A stretch of 64,000 nt of DNA from Erwinia tasmaniensis Et1/99 (GTDB lineage Bacteria; Pseudomonadota; Gammaproteobacteria; Enterobacterales; Enterobacteriaceae): positions 868,001 to 932,000 of the forward strand of contig NC_010694.1 of assembly GCF_000026185.1 (NCBI RefSeq), read 5' to 3'. The position numbers were made by a program, and so were the translations under genes. The notes below the pieces were generated by a model, which saw only the letters and a list, made by a program, of their open reading frames with translations, was not told the origin of the DNA and ran no database searches. Below are positions 1 through 7,950 of the stretch, in pieces (the stretch's first letter is position 1; each line of letters opens with the position of its first letter).

Positions 1-200
1 GGTGTGAGTCACTGGGCAGGAAAGCCAACGGAATGTGACAGAATGACGGTTGTGTCCAGAGCGGTGCGAAATTGGCTAAAAACAGCACTGGACCATGCGG
101 TTCTTTATTCACATACAGGCCCGGAGCACAACCGCAGTTGCATAAGCCACTCACCCTGAGTAAGGTGTGCGCCATTCGTGCCGAACCACTGGAAGAAACC

Positions 201-482
201 ATGACAAATCCCTCTGCAAAAGACCCGTTACATGGCGTCACGCTGGAAGCGCTGCTCAATAGGCTGGTCGCGCGTTTTGGCTGGGAGCAGCTGGCAAAGC
301 GCATCAACATTAACTGCTTTAAGAGCGATCCTAGCATTAAATCCAGCCTGAAGTTTCTGCGCCGCACGCCGTGGGCGCGCAAAGAGGTCGAAGATCTCTA
401 TTTGGCTTCGCTAAACGATGCCCACACCACCGAGCCGCAGCCGCCGGCCGATAACCCCTGGAATAACAGGCAGAGAAAATAA
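201..482 (+). CDS. VF530-family (DUF2132) small putative DNA-binding protein
   Basis: A 93-residue protein whose core ([20 protein letters not shown], then Cys-Phe, a Pro-Ser run and [11 protein letters not shown]) is the VF530/DUF2132 family pattern, a compact helical fold named after a Vibrio fischeri protein and described as DNA-binding. The frame is open further upstream to base 72, but the ATG at 201 gives the usual family length and starts just before the conserved DPLHGVTLE block, so I use it. The C-terminus is proline-rich and polar and probably disordered. It stands alone, 166 bases upstream of the BLUF-EAL gene on the same strand. Its cellular role is not established; the family call is firm, the function is not. 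Confidence 0.8.
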   Translation: MTNPSAKDPLHGVTLEALLNRLVARFGWEQLAKRININCFKSDPSIKSSLKFLRRTPWARKEVEDLYLASLNDAHTTEPQPPADNPWNNRQRK

Positions 483-648
483 TCATCCTGCTGCCCCCAT
501 GGTCTGAAAACAGGCTGCGGTGTGGCGTATCACCGTACTTGCGTTGGACAAACCGATGAAATTTTCTCACAAGTAAAATAGCGGTAGACAATGCCCCGAA
601 GATATCTGGTAATGTGTGCGCCACTCACGTTAACGCCGGGAATATTTT

Positions 649-1848
649 ATGTTGTCAACGCTCATCTACCGCAGCCACCTTTCTGATGATGTCCCGGTGA
701 AATCACTTGCACGATTGGCAGAAAAAGCCAATAAAGTGAACGGCTCACTGCACATCACCGGCATTTTGCTTTTCAACGGCACCCATTTTTTTCAGGTGTT
801 GGAAGGCCCGGAAGCGGCGGTGAATACCCTCTACGAACATATCTGCAAAGATCCCCGGCATCATAATGTGGTCAAGCTTATGCGCGATTATGCCCCGCTA
901 CGTCGGTTTGGCAACGCGGGCATGGAGCTTTTCGACCTGAGAAAGCATGACAAGGAGTCCGTGCTTCAGGCCGTCCTCGACAGAGGAACGTCAAAGTTTA
1001 ATCTTACCTATGATGACAGGGCGCTGCAGTTCCTCCGCACCTTCATTGAGACTACGGAAAAGGAAAACTACTTCGAAATTCCTCCGGCAGACCTCTGGGA
1101 ATTCATCCCGGATGATCATCCGGTATTCGAAGAGACGGCAGTTTCTTCCGCCGACGGCCTGACCTTTGCTTTTCAACCGATAATCGATCCCCTTTCCCGG
1201 AAGATTGTCTCCATTGAAGCCTTACTGCGCAGTGCGGATGGCGGGTCTCCGCTGGCGTATTTTGCGCAGTTACCGCCGGATAAAGTATACGAAACGGATC
1301 TAAAGTCGAAAAAGCACGTTTTCAGCATGGCTCAAAGAATGGGGATTGAGGGGATCACTTTATCCATCAACCTGTTGCCGATGGCGCTGGTCGACGTTCC
1401 TGATGCGGTGGATTTTTTGTTGCAGGAGATCCGCAACAACGGTCTGGTTCCCGAACAGATAGTGATTGAGGTCACTGAAAATGAGGTTATTTCCAGTATC
1501 GACGCCCTTGAAACGGCATTAAAGCAGCTGAAGGCGGCAGGCATCAGTCTGGCGATAGATGACTTTGGCGCCGGTTCAGCAGGCCTGTTGCTGCTGGCAA
1601 GATTCCAGCCGGACAAGATAAAAATTGACCGTCATATCATCAGCGATATACACCAAAGCGGACCGAAACAGGCCATTGTTCAGGCGATCATCAAATGCTG
1701 CTCTTCGCTGGAGATCGCGGAAGGGGTAGAAAAAGCGGAAGAGTGGATGTGGCTGGAAGCCGCCGGTATCAGCAAATTCCAGGGATTTCTGTTTGCAAAG
1801 CCAAAGCTTAACGGCATTCCAACCGTATCATGGCCAGAGATGCGATAA
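649..1848 (+). CDS. bluF: BLUF-EAL blue-light receptor, putative c-di-GMP phosphodiesterase
   Basis: A 399-residue cytoplasmic protein. Residues 1-95 form a BLUF flavin domain with the photocycle residues Tyr7, Asn31 and Gln49 at the same spacing as in AppA. Residues 170-395 form an EAL domain, the domain that hydrolyses cyclic di-GMP. Metal and catalytic residues are all present: EAL at 190-192, Asn241, Glu277, Asp304-Asp305, Lys325, Glu358 and Gln378. As I recall the E. coli BluF (YcgF) sequence, its EAL part has lost several of these and the protein acts as an anti-repressor; this copy looks enzymatically competent, more like Klebsiella BlrP1. No MerR-type bluR gene lies beside it. It converges with the sad gene downstream. 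Confidence 0.9.
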   Translation: MLSTLIYRSHLSDDVPVKSLARLAEKANKVNGSLHITGILLFNGTHFFQVLEGPEAAVNTLYEHICKDPRHHNVVKLMRDYAPLRRFGNAGMELFDLRKHDKESVLQAVLDRGTSKFNLTYDDRALQFLRTFIETTEKENYFEIPPADLWEFIPDDHPVFEETAVSSADGLTFAFQPIIDPLSRKIVSIEALLRSADGGSPLAYFAQLPPDKVYETDLKSKKHVFSMAQRMGIEGITLSINLLPMALVDVPDAVDFLLQEIRNNGLVPEQIVIEVTENEVISSIDALETALKQLKAAGISLAIDDFGAGSAGLLLLARFQPDKIKIDRHIISDIHQSGPKQAIVQAIIKCCSSLEIAEGVEKAEEWMWLEAAGISKFQGFLFAKPKLNGIPTVSWPEMR

Positions 1849-1861
1849 GCGTCGGCTGTTG

Positions 1862-1894
1862 GACTTCCCCCTCCTCAATGAGAAGAGGGAAGTC
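1862..1894. terminator. Hairpin between convergent bluF and sad genes
   Basis: An inverted repeat (gacttccc at 1862-1869, gggaagtc at 1887-1894) with further imperfect pairing inside lies between two convergent stop codons. It lacks a clear T-run on either side, so it is only a possible bidirectional terminator. Confidence 0.4.
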
Positions 1895-1907
1895 GTCAGG
1901 TCAGCGG

Positions 1908-3296
1908 TTACTCTTCCATCCACACCGTCTGAGTATTGGTAAACTCACGCAGACCAAAGTGAGACAGCTCACGACCAAAGCCGCTTTTCTTCACACCGCC
2001 GATCGGAACGCGCGGATCGGAGAAGCTCGGCGAGTTAATAAAGACGCCGCCGGTCTCGATACGTGACGCCAGCTTTTGCGCCACGGCAAGGTCGCGGCTC
2101 CACAGGCTGCCGCCGAGGCCGAACTCCGAGTCATTCGCCATTGCCACCGCGTGTTCAGCATCATCAGCCTCGATCAGCGAAGCCACTGGACCAAACAGCT
2201 CCTGTGCAAAGCTGGTCATGCCTGGCTTCACGCCACTGAGCACCGTCGGCGCATAATAGTTACCTTCGCCCGGCAGAACATGGCCGCCAAGCAGCAGGGT
2301 GGCTCCTTCCTTCAGCGTGGCCTGTACCTGAGCATCCAGCTCGTCGCGCAGATCGTAGCGTGCCATCGGGCCAATCCAGGTGCCGGGTTCGCGCGGGTCG
2401 CCGATTTTCATCTCTTTAACGGCGTTGACAAACTTATCCCGGAACGCGTCGAACACCGACGCTTCCACGATAATGCGCTTCGCGGAAATACACAGCTGAC
2501 CGTTATTCATAAAGCGGCCCGCAATTGCCCCTTTTACCGCAGCATCAATATCCGCATCCGCCAGCACGATAAAGGCATCGGAGCCACCCAGCTCCAGCAC
2601 GCATTTTTTTATCGCCGCACCGGACAGGGCAGCGATTGCCGCACCGGCGCGCACGCTGCCGGTTACGGTCACGGCGGCAATACGCCGATCGTTAATTGCC
2701 TGCGCCACGCCGTCATTATCGGCGTTCACCACCGCAAAAAGCCCTTCCGGTACGCCGGCACCGATCAGGGTTTTCTGAAGTAACAGCGCGCATCCCATCA
2801 CGTTAGGTGCCGGTTTCAACAGGTAGCTGTTGCCGGCCAGCAGAATGGGCACAGCCCCGCGCAGCACCTGCCAGATGGGAAAATTCCACGGCATCACCGA
2901 CAGAACCGGCCCCAGCGGCAGGTAGTCGACAAAGGCTTTGTTCCCCTCGACCAGGGTCGGCTCACGCTGAAGGAAAGTCGGGCCGTGTTCAGCGTACCAT
3001 TCGCACAGCCCGGCGCTTTTCTCGACCTCAGCCAGCCCCTGATCGACAGGCTTGCCCATCTCACGAGTCATCATCTCCGCCAGCTCGCGCGCCTGCTGAC
3101 GCAGGGCACCCGCCACGTTGCGCAGCAGCGTCACGCGCTCGCTGATGGCGCTATGACGCCAGCGTTGAAATGCGCTATCGGTTAATGCCAGCGCGCTGTC
3201 GACTTCATCGCCGCTGGCAAATGGATAGCGGGCAAGCTCGTCGCCCGTGGCCGGATTGCGGGAAACCGCTGCCGCAGAAGAAACGTTTTTCATCAT
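1908..3296 (-). CDS. sad: Succinate-semialdehyde dehydrogenase (NAD(P)+-dependent)
   Basis: An aldehyde dehydrogenase of 462 residues, the same length as E. coli Sad (YneI) and very close to it throughout (MTREMGKP, CxWYAEHGP, MPWNFPxWQVxRGAVPI, ADNDGV, IAAVTVTGSVRAGAAI). It oxidises succinate semialdehyde to succinate, the last step of GABA and putrescine degradation. The NAD-binding and catalytic parts are intact: the Glu of LELGGSD and the nucleophilic Cys of NGQLCISAKR. The open frame runs to 3449, but the MMKNVSS start at 3296 gives the family length and keeps the divergent LysR start clear. The divergent LysR gene reproduces the E. coli yneI-yneJ arrangement, which supports orthology. 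Confidence 0.9.
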   Translation of the reverse strand: MMKNVSSAAAVSRNPATGDELARYPFASGDEVDSALALTDSAFQRWRHSAISERVTLLRNVAGALRQQARELAEMMTREMGKPVDQGLAEVEKSAGLCEWYAEHGPTFLQREPTLVEGNKAFVDYLPLGPVLSVMPWNFPIWQVLRGAVPILLAGNSYLLKPAPNVMGCALLLQKTLIGAGVPEGLFAVVNADNDGVAQAINDRRIAAVTVTGSVRAGAAIAALSGAAIKKCVLELGGSDAFIVLADADIDAAVKGAIAGRFMNNGQLCISAKRIIVEASVFDAFRDKFVNAVKEMKIGDPREPGTWIGPMARYDLRDELDAQVQATLKEGATLLLGGHVLPGEGNYYAPTVLSGVKPGMTSFAQELFGPVASLIEADDAEHAVAMANDSEFGLGGSLWSRDLAVAQKLASRIETGGVFINSPSFSDPRVPIGGVKKSGFGRELSHFGLREFTNTQTVWMEE

Positions 3297-3436
3297 TACC
3301 GCCTTATCAAAAAACAGAATAAGTGGAAAGCCAGCGTCCGTTGCGCCATGACTCAGCATAGCGCCGATCATAATCTTGCGAATGATTCTTTTAAAATGAA
3401 TAATAGAGAAAATTACTATCTCAAAAAGAGAATGAT

Positions 3437-4300
3437 ATGGATCTGACACAGTTGGAGATATTGTGTGCGATAGCCGAACAGGGCAGCGTTAGCGCGGCGG
3501 CGGAAAAGCTGCATCGGGTACCGTCCAATATCTCTACCCGTCTGAAGCAGCTTGAGGAAGAACTTGGCTGCGAGCTGTTTCGGCGCGAAAAGCTGCGTCT
3601 GCATATCACGGACAGCGGCAGAACGTTTCTCGCTTATAGTCAGCGTATTCTTGCGCTGTCAGAGGAGGCGAAACAGAGCGTCTCAGGCCAGCAGCCCGCG
3701 GGTATTTTCACGCTGGGCGCCATTGAAAGCACCGCTGCCGTCAGGCTGCCACCGCTAATTGCACGCTATCATCAGAGCTGGCCGCAGGTCGGTCTGGATC
3801 TGTCCACCGGGCCTTCGGGCGAGATGATTGACGGCGTGCTGGCCGGCCGGTACAGCGCGGCGTTTGTTGACGGGCCGCCTAAGCACCCGCAGCTGGAAGG
3901 GATGCCGGTTTTCGCCGAGGAGCTGGTGCTGATCGGCGCGCTCAATCATCCGCCGGTTTCCGATGCCTCCGGCATTTCCGGCTCGACCATCTACGCCTTT
4001 CGCGCCAACTGCTCATACCGCCGCCTGTTTGAAAACTGGTTTGCTCGCACCCATGCCGTTCCCGGAAAAATTTTCGAGATGGAGTCGTATCACGGTATTC
4101 TCGCCTGCGTCAGCGCCGGTGCCGGGCTGGCGCTGATCCCGGCCAGCATGCTGGAAAGTATGCCCGGACGAGACAGCGTTAACGCCTGGCCTCTCGGTGA
4201 GGGAATGGGGCACATTTCTATCTGGCTGGTATGGCGCAAGGGCACGCGCTCTGTCAATTTACAGGCGATGAAAACGTTGCTGGCCACCAGGCATGAGTGA
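3437..4300 (+). CDS. ptrR: LysR-type regulator, PtrR (YneJ)-like
   Basis: A 287-residue LysR-type transcription factor. Residues 1-60 carry the winged HTH (MDLTQLEILCAIAEQGSVSA, then AEKLHRVPSNISTRLKQLEEEL), followed by a periplasmic-binding-protein-like effector domain. It is transcribed divergently from sad with about 140 bases between the starts, the same layout as yneJ/yneI in E. coli, where PtrR regulates sad for putrescine use. The intergenic stretch is A+T-rich and should hold both promoters and the PtrR operator; I could not delimit a clear T-N11-A site. Orthology rests on context and on the type of protein. Confidence 0.8.
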   Translation: MDLTQLEILCAIAEQGSVSAAAEKLHRVPSNISTRLKQLEEELGCELFRREKLRLHITDSGRTFLAYSQRILALSEEAKQSVSGQQPAGIFTLGAIESTAAVRLPPLIARYHQSWPQVGLDLSTGPSGEMIDGVLAGRYSAAFVDGPPKHPQLEGMPVFAEELVLIGALNHPPVSDASGISGSTIYAFRANCSYRRLFENWFARTHAVPGKIFEMESYHGILACVSAGAGLALIPASMLESMPGRDSVNAWPLGEGMGHISIWLVWRKGTRSVNLQAMKTLLATRHE

Positions 4301-4610
4301 AATCATAAGGGGAATCGGTTCTGCCTGATGGCGACAGCCGAGCGCCTGCCCCGTGAATTGAAGCCCTGAATGCCGGTTCACTGCGTTTAAAAGAACGTTC
4401 GACATCCTGTACGTCACCCCATTATGGATGGCACTTTTTTATTTTTGTGGTGGTCTGCGTCTTCCTGAACGATGAAGATCTTAATGACCTCGATAGAATA
4501 TCAACCGTGGTGCGGTTGGCTAAAAACGTGTTGACCTGGCGTGACAAATAGCCAAAGCTGATATGAACTCAATAGCGAATCAGCAGAATTTTAGGCAAAA
4601 GGAGTAAAAA
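4301..4610. other. Gene-free stretch between ptrR and msrA
   Basis: About 310 bases without a credible reading frame. The only pattern seen is an 11-base string (tggctaaaaac near 4517) that also occurs near base 73; one shared 11-mer is not enough to define a repeat. The ribosome binding site of msrA (aaggag) is at the right edge. Confidence 0.5.
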
Positions 4611-5147
4611 ATGGCGACAGAATACGCAATCATTGCCGGAGGCTGCTTCTGGTGTACTGAAGCGGTATTTAAACAGATTCATGGCGTGGTATCCGTTGAG
4701 AGTGGTTATATCGGAGGACACACAGAAAATCCCACTTACAAACAGGTGTGCGGTGGTGATACGGGGCATGCTGAAGCCATCCGCATTGGTTTTGATCCGG
4801 AAAAGGTCAGCTTCGGCGACCTGCTGGATATCAGTTTTGCCACCCACGATCCGACCCAGCTCAACCGCCAGGGAAATGATATCGGCACGCAGTATCGTTC
4901 GGCCATATTCCCGGTCAGCGAGGAACAGTTGGAAGAAGCAAAAATGGCCATTGCACGCGCCCAGAGTGAGCACAACGACGCAATAGTGACCACCATTGAA
5001 GCCCATTCGACCTGGTATCCGGCAGAAGATTATCATCAGGATTACTGGGCTGGAGAAGGGCAGGGAAATCGTTACTGTCTTGCCGTTATTCCTCCCAAGT
5101 TGCAAAAGCTGCATAAGCGCTTTGCGGCTTATACCGCCCCGGAATAA
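4611..5147 (+). CDS. msrA: Peptide methionine-(S)-sulfoxide reductase MsrA
   Basis: A 178-residue MsrA that reduces methionine-S-sulfoxide in oxidised proteins. The N-terminal signature [14 protein letters not shown] holds the catalytic Cys12 and a second Cys15. The family blocks [50 protein letters not shown] and the AEDYHQDY block follow in order. It is shorter than E. coli MsrA (about 212 residues) because it lacks the N-terminal extension and the C-terminal cysteine-bearing tail, so recycling would have to use another cysteine such as Cys15. A good Shine-Dalgarno (aaggag) precedes the ATG. Enterobacteria of this group usually carry the longer copy elsewhere, so this may be a second msrA; the transposase remnant just downstream fits local rearrangement. 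Confidence 0.9.
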   Translation: MATEYAIIAGGCFWCTEAVFKQIHGVVSVESGYIGGHTENPTYKQVCGGDTGHAEAIRIGFDPEKVSFGDLLDISFATHDPTQLNRQGNDIGTQYRSAIFPVSEEQLEEAKMAIARAQSEHNDAIVTTIEAHSTWYPAEDYHQDYWAGEGQGNRYCLAVIPPKLQKLHKRFAAYTAPE

Positions 5148-5158
5148 ATCACGGCTTT

Positions 5159-5181
5159 CGCCAGCTTTATTCTGGCTGGCG
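5159..5181 (+). terminator. Hairpin after msrA
   Basis: The 7-base arms cgccagc and gctggcg enclose a 9-base loop directly after the msrA stop codon. There is no strong U-tract, so termination is plausible but not certain. Confidence 0.45.
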
Positions 5182-5194
5182 CTGCGTGTATGTA

Positions 5195-5500
5195 TTTCAG
5201 CTTGAGTTCCACGCACTTTTTGAGATTTTCGCTTTATCAGCCGGTATTCTTCCGGCGTCAGGTTATTCAGGAACTCATGAGGACGCTCGCTGTTGTATTC
5301 ATTCAGCCAGCCAGCCAGCGTTCCGCGATCCTCCGTGTTTCGTTCAGCGTTTGACCAGGTAACAATCCAGTTCTTCTGTCCGGTACGTGCTGTTAAACCT
5401 TGCGATAAACGCGTTCCGCGTCGGCTTAGCCGGCTTGATAGGTTCCAGCCTCGCACCCTGCTCTTCAGCTCATTATCCATCCGTATCATTAGCGGGCACC
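5195..5500 (-). pseudogene. IS3-family transposase (orfB) 3' remnant, frameshifted
   Basis: On the minus strand the end of an IS3-type integrase-core transposase can be read in pieces. One frame gives IRMDNELKSRV, a decayed form of the DNGPE strand. A second gives KPTRNAFIARFNSTYRTEEL followed by DCYLVK. The first frame then resumes with AGWLNEYNSERPHEFLNNLT and PEEYR, the classic IS3 C-terminal block. At least two frameshifts separate these pieces, and the 5' part of orfB, orfA and the terminal inverted repeats are not visible. It is a dead fragment between msrA and the LPMO gene and marks an old insertion and recombination point. Confidence 0.75.
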
Positions 5501-5591
5501 CGCGGTTGTCTCTATCCTGTTCAGCGCACAACGCATTTTTCAGGCAGGCGCTATTAAAGGAAATACGGCAGGCAGAGGACCGTAGGATGAA

Positions 5592-5627
5592 TAAAAAAAC
5601 GCCCCGCCCGCAAATGCGGACAGGGCG
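5592..5627 (-). terminator. Rho-independent terminator of the LPMO gene
   Basis: On the minus strand a G+C-rich hairpin (arms cgccctgtccgc and gcgggcggggcg, fully paired if two G-U wobbles are allowed, loop attt) is followed by seven T residues. This is a standard intrinsic terminator placed about 60 bases after the gbpA-like stop codon. Confidence 0.85.
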
Positions 5628-5636
5628 TGGATGAAC

Positions 5637-5672
5637 ATCATTATCTGGCCCCTGTTGCGGCCAGATAATGAT
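5637..5672. repeat. Perfect 14-bp inverted repeat
   Basis: The arms atcattatctggcc (5637-5650) and ggccagataatgat (5659-5672) are perfectly complementary around an 8-base spacer. It lies between the LPMO stop codon and the T-tailed terminator, so the transcript ends in two hairpins in series. There is no T-run of its own. Confidence 0.7.
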
Positions 5673-5689
5673 GGAATATCAGGGATAAC

Positions 5690-7153
5690 TTAGTGAGCTT
5701 TTTTAGCTGCGCCCACTTCGTTCCATGCGTCCTGCCAGTTTGAGCCTACGCCTGGCTCAAATTGGTTAGCGCTGCTAGAGTAGATCCGGCACCAGCCAGC
5801 GACCGCACCTTCTTTACACTGATAGACTTTGCCGTTTTTAGCCTGCTGCACTGTCGTTCCGGACACGTACTTTTCAATGCCTTCAGGGTAGGTAAATTCT
5901 GCCTCAACGTTGCCGCCGCCCGCATTTGCGGTCAGCTTCACATTCTGGGTATCCTGCTTAGGAGCAGCGCCATTCTGGGTAGTGGCTTTAACAACCACCG
6001 AAGAAATGCCGGCTTTCAGATTGGAACCTTCAAGCAACAGTTTAAATTTACCATCGGCACCCACGACCGCAGTCTCGAGTTTGCCCTGTTTACGCGTTTT
6101 GCTGATAAGCTCTGCGGTAACCTTCGACTCAGGCGTTGCGCTTCCCGTCACATCGATCTTCACCGCGCCGTCAGTCAGCTTGTACTCTTTTTTGAGTTTG
6201 TTAACTTCCAGCTCCAGAGGCGCAACCTGTTCGGTTTCAAGCTCCAGGTGAATAGCCGAGATTGCGGAATCTTTCTTGGCATAAATGTTGTTTCTGCCAG
6301 CGGCCGGTTCCACGGTGCCATCCTCGTTGAGAATTCCGGCACGCACGTCTTTATACTCTTTGTTGATCAGTTCAGCCAACGCCTTACTCCAGACCTCTTT
6401 TTTACCTTCGGCATCGCTGTTGATCTTCAGAGTTACGCCAGCGCTCGACTTTTCCGTGTCTTCAAATACGCGGACAGAGGCGGTGTCACCTGCTTTAAGA
6501 TCGATAGTTGGGTTAATTTCGCCAACTGATTTTGGAAATTCAGAAGGAATGGCGTTGCCGAAGTCGACATCGATAACTTTGTAGAAGGTATTACCCGTAT
6601 CCGAGATTTCCCATGCGGCATAAATAACCTGATAACCGGTACGTTCAGGCAGTACGCAGTCATGGCTGACCGCGCCCAGTAATGGTGCAACTCCGTTCAT
6701 CTCATTCACACAGAACGGCACGGTTTCAAATGAGTCGCGCGTCAGCGGCTTATTGGCATCCCAGCCCTGCTTGGTAATAAAGTAGTTGAAGTTGGTGGTT
6801 TTATGCGGTGCGGTAATTTCCCATGTGAATTTGTACTCCCCTGCCTTAATTGGGCTTTTGGCCCACATGTCGGCAGTTTGCAGGTTAAGTTTTTCGCTCA
6901 TTGGTGCAGCACTACCCGTACCGCTTGGAAGTTTACCATCTGGCGGCGTATTGATATTACCCGGGAAGCCTTTAGGCGATTCACCAATCGATGAAGTATT
7001 GTACTGAACCTGGTCGCCGCAGATCTCAGTGTTGTTCTTTGACATCTTGCACATGGTGTCACGAGAAGGAGGGGTGGTGATATAACCGTGTGCTAACACA
7101 CTCCCACTGACTAATAAGGTAGTAATGGCAAGAGCGAGTTTGTTAAATTTCAT
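5690..7153 (-). CDS. gbpA: Chitin-binding lytic polysaccharide monooxygenase (GbpA-like, AA10)
   Basis: A 487-residue secreted protein close in layout to Vibrio cholerae GbpA, a colonisation factor that oxidatively cleaves chitin. A Sec signal peptide (residues 1-21, ending SVLA) leaves His22 as the mature N-terminus, and His117 in TAPHKTTNF is the second histidine of the copper brace. The AA10 domain covers about 22-205. Two GbpA-type middle domains follow, with a C-terminal ChtBD3/CBM5-type chitin-binding module with Trp and Cys at about 425-480 (KVYQCKEGAVAGWCRIY). The gene is divergent from gspS, with about 300 bases between the starts, and sits at the edge of the T2SS cluster; GbpA is a known T2SS substrate in Vibrio, so export by the neighbouring Gsp system is a reasonable inference. 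Confidence 0.9.
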   Translation of the reverse strand: MKFNKLALAITTLLVSGSVLAHGYITTPPSRDTMCKMSKNNTEICGDQVQYNTSSIGESPKGFPGNINTPPDGKLPSGTGSAAPMSEKLNLQTADMWAKSPIKAGEYKFTWEITAPHKTTNFNYFITKQGWDANKPLTRDSFETVPFCVNEMNGVAPLLGAVSHDCVLPERTGYQVIYAAWEISDTGNTFYKVIDVDFGNAIPSEFPKSVGEINPTIDLKAGDTASVRVFEDTEKSSAGVTLKINSDAEGKKEVWSKALAELINKEYKDVRAGILNEDGTVEPAAGRNNIYAKKDSAISAIHLELETEQVAPLELEVNKLKKEYKLTDGAVKIDVTGSATPESKVTAELISKTRKQGKLETAVVGADGKFKLLLEGSNLKAGISSVVVKATTQNGAAPKQDTQNVKLTANAGGGNVEAEFTYPEGIEKYVSGTTVQQAKNGKVYQCKEGAVAGWCRIYSSSANQFEPGVGSNWQDAWNEVGAAKKAH

Positions 7154-7457
7154 AATTTCATCTATTCCGTATTTGCTAATATAAAAATAGAGGCCGGATA
7201 ATCCATGCCTTTAGCCGTAACTGCAACTGCAGCTAAGCCAGTGAAGAATAGGGGGAAGTTAGCTGGTGCGGTACTTAATGATTCTTAGAATACGTTATAT
7301 CTCTGTCATCCTGCTTTCATTGTAAAATTCAGCGTGTTGATTTTTTTGGGAGCATCTTATTTAACGGTTTTCTTATAAAAACTTAAATTACCTTATTAAA
7401 ACACCGGAAAATAACGATAAAGGTATAATTGCTTATCTTTTATCTGATGTGATGATT
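7154..7457. promoter_or_regulatory. Divergent promoter region of gbpA-like gene and gspS
   Basis: About 300 A+T-rich bases separate the two divergent starts. They must hold the promoters for the LPMO gene and the pilotin gene, which would allow co-regulation. A weak Shine-Dalgarno (gatgaaat context) precedes the LPMO ATG. I see no operator that can be named. Confidence 0.5.
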
Positions 7458-7838
7458 ATGAGTATTAAAATCCTAAGTACTATTCTATTACTGCCCTTGT
7501 TGACCTTAGTCGGCTGTCAAAGCTCACAGAGTAGTAAACCTGCCGCTATCCCGGTAACCAGCCAGCTGGCACAACTCTCTTCGCTGGTGGCTTCCGCCAG
7601 CTGGTTAAAGCAAAACTGTCACCGGGGTGATATTCCTGACAAGGTGATATTAGTGAATAAGGCGCTGGACCTTGCTAAAGAGCGCGGATGGACGGTCGAC
7701 CGGAACTTCCGCCAGCAGTTTGCTCAACAGGTTTCCACGCGTATCAGTGCGCTGGACGCGGACAGCCCATCGCAGTCGGTTAAATGCGCAGCCCTGAATC
7801 AGGCAGTCGTTCCTTTTATCCAGTATGCACAAAAATAA
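7458..7838 (+). CDS. gspS: Type II secretion pilotin lipoprotein GspS (OutS/PulS family)
   Basis: A 126-residue lipoprotein. The N-terminus is a lipoprotein signal with lipobox LVGC, so Cys20 becomes the acylated first residue. The mature part shows the PulS/OutS pattern: SLVASASWLKQNCHRGDIP, a helix ending AKERGWTVD, and a second Cys near the end (SVKCAALNQ) that should pair with the Cys of KQNCHRG. The pilotin binds the S-domain of the GspD secretin and takes it to the outer membrane. I chose the ATG at 7458; in-frame GTG at 7449 and ATG at 7452 only add three or two residues. It is apart from the main operon, convergent with gspO and divergent from the LPMO gene. Confidence 0.85.
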   Translation: MSIKILSTILLLPLLTLVGCQSSQSSKPAAIPVTSQLAQLSSLVASASWLKQNCHRGDIPDKVILVNKALDLAKERGWTVDRNFRQQFAQQVSTRISALDADSPSQSVKCAALNQAVVPFIQYAQK

Positions 7839-7915
7839 GCATACGGCGGGCGGTAGGGGGAGTGATGCAGCGGCAAGGAAGCGTTGAAAAGTAAGCGTTT
7901 TAACAATGTGTCGGC

Positions 7916-7950
7916 CTGACTATCAGGCCGCATGATGGTCTGATAGTCAG
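7916..7950. terminator. Hairpin between convergent gspS and gspO
   Basis: The arms ctgactatcaggcc and ggtctgatagtcag (one imperfect pair) enclose a 7-base loop and just overlap the gspO stop codon. It is a candidate bidirectional terminator without clear T-runs. Confidence 0.5.

Noticed and set aside
337..624. A 95-codon minus-strand open frame
   Set aside because: It overlaps the VF530-family gene in antisense and has no ribosome binding site or family match.
2076..2783. A 235-codon plus-strand open frame
   Set aside because: It is antisense to the clearly conserved sad gene and has no recognisable domain.
73..4530. Shared 11-mer tggctaaaaac near 73 and 4517 as an IS or repeat end
   Set aside because: Flanking sequences do not align and no inverted partner is found.
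4569..5531. A 320-codon open frame on the minus strand
   Set aside because: Most of it runs antisense to msrA; only the part right of 5195 has meaning, as a transposase remnant.
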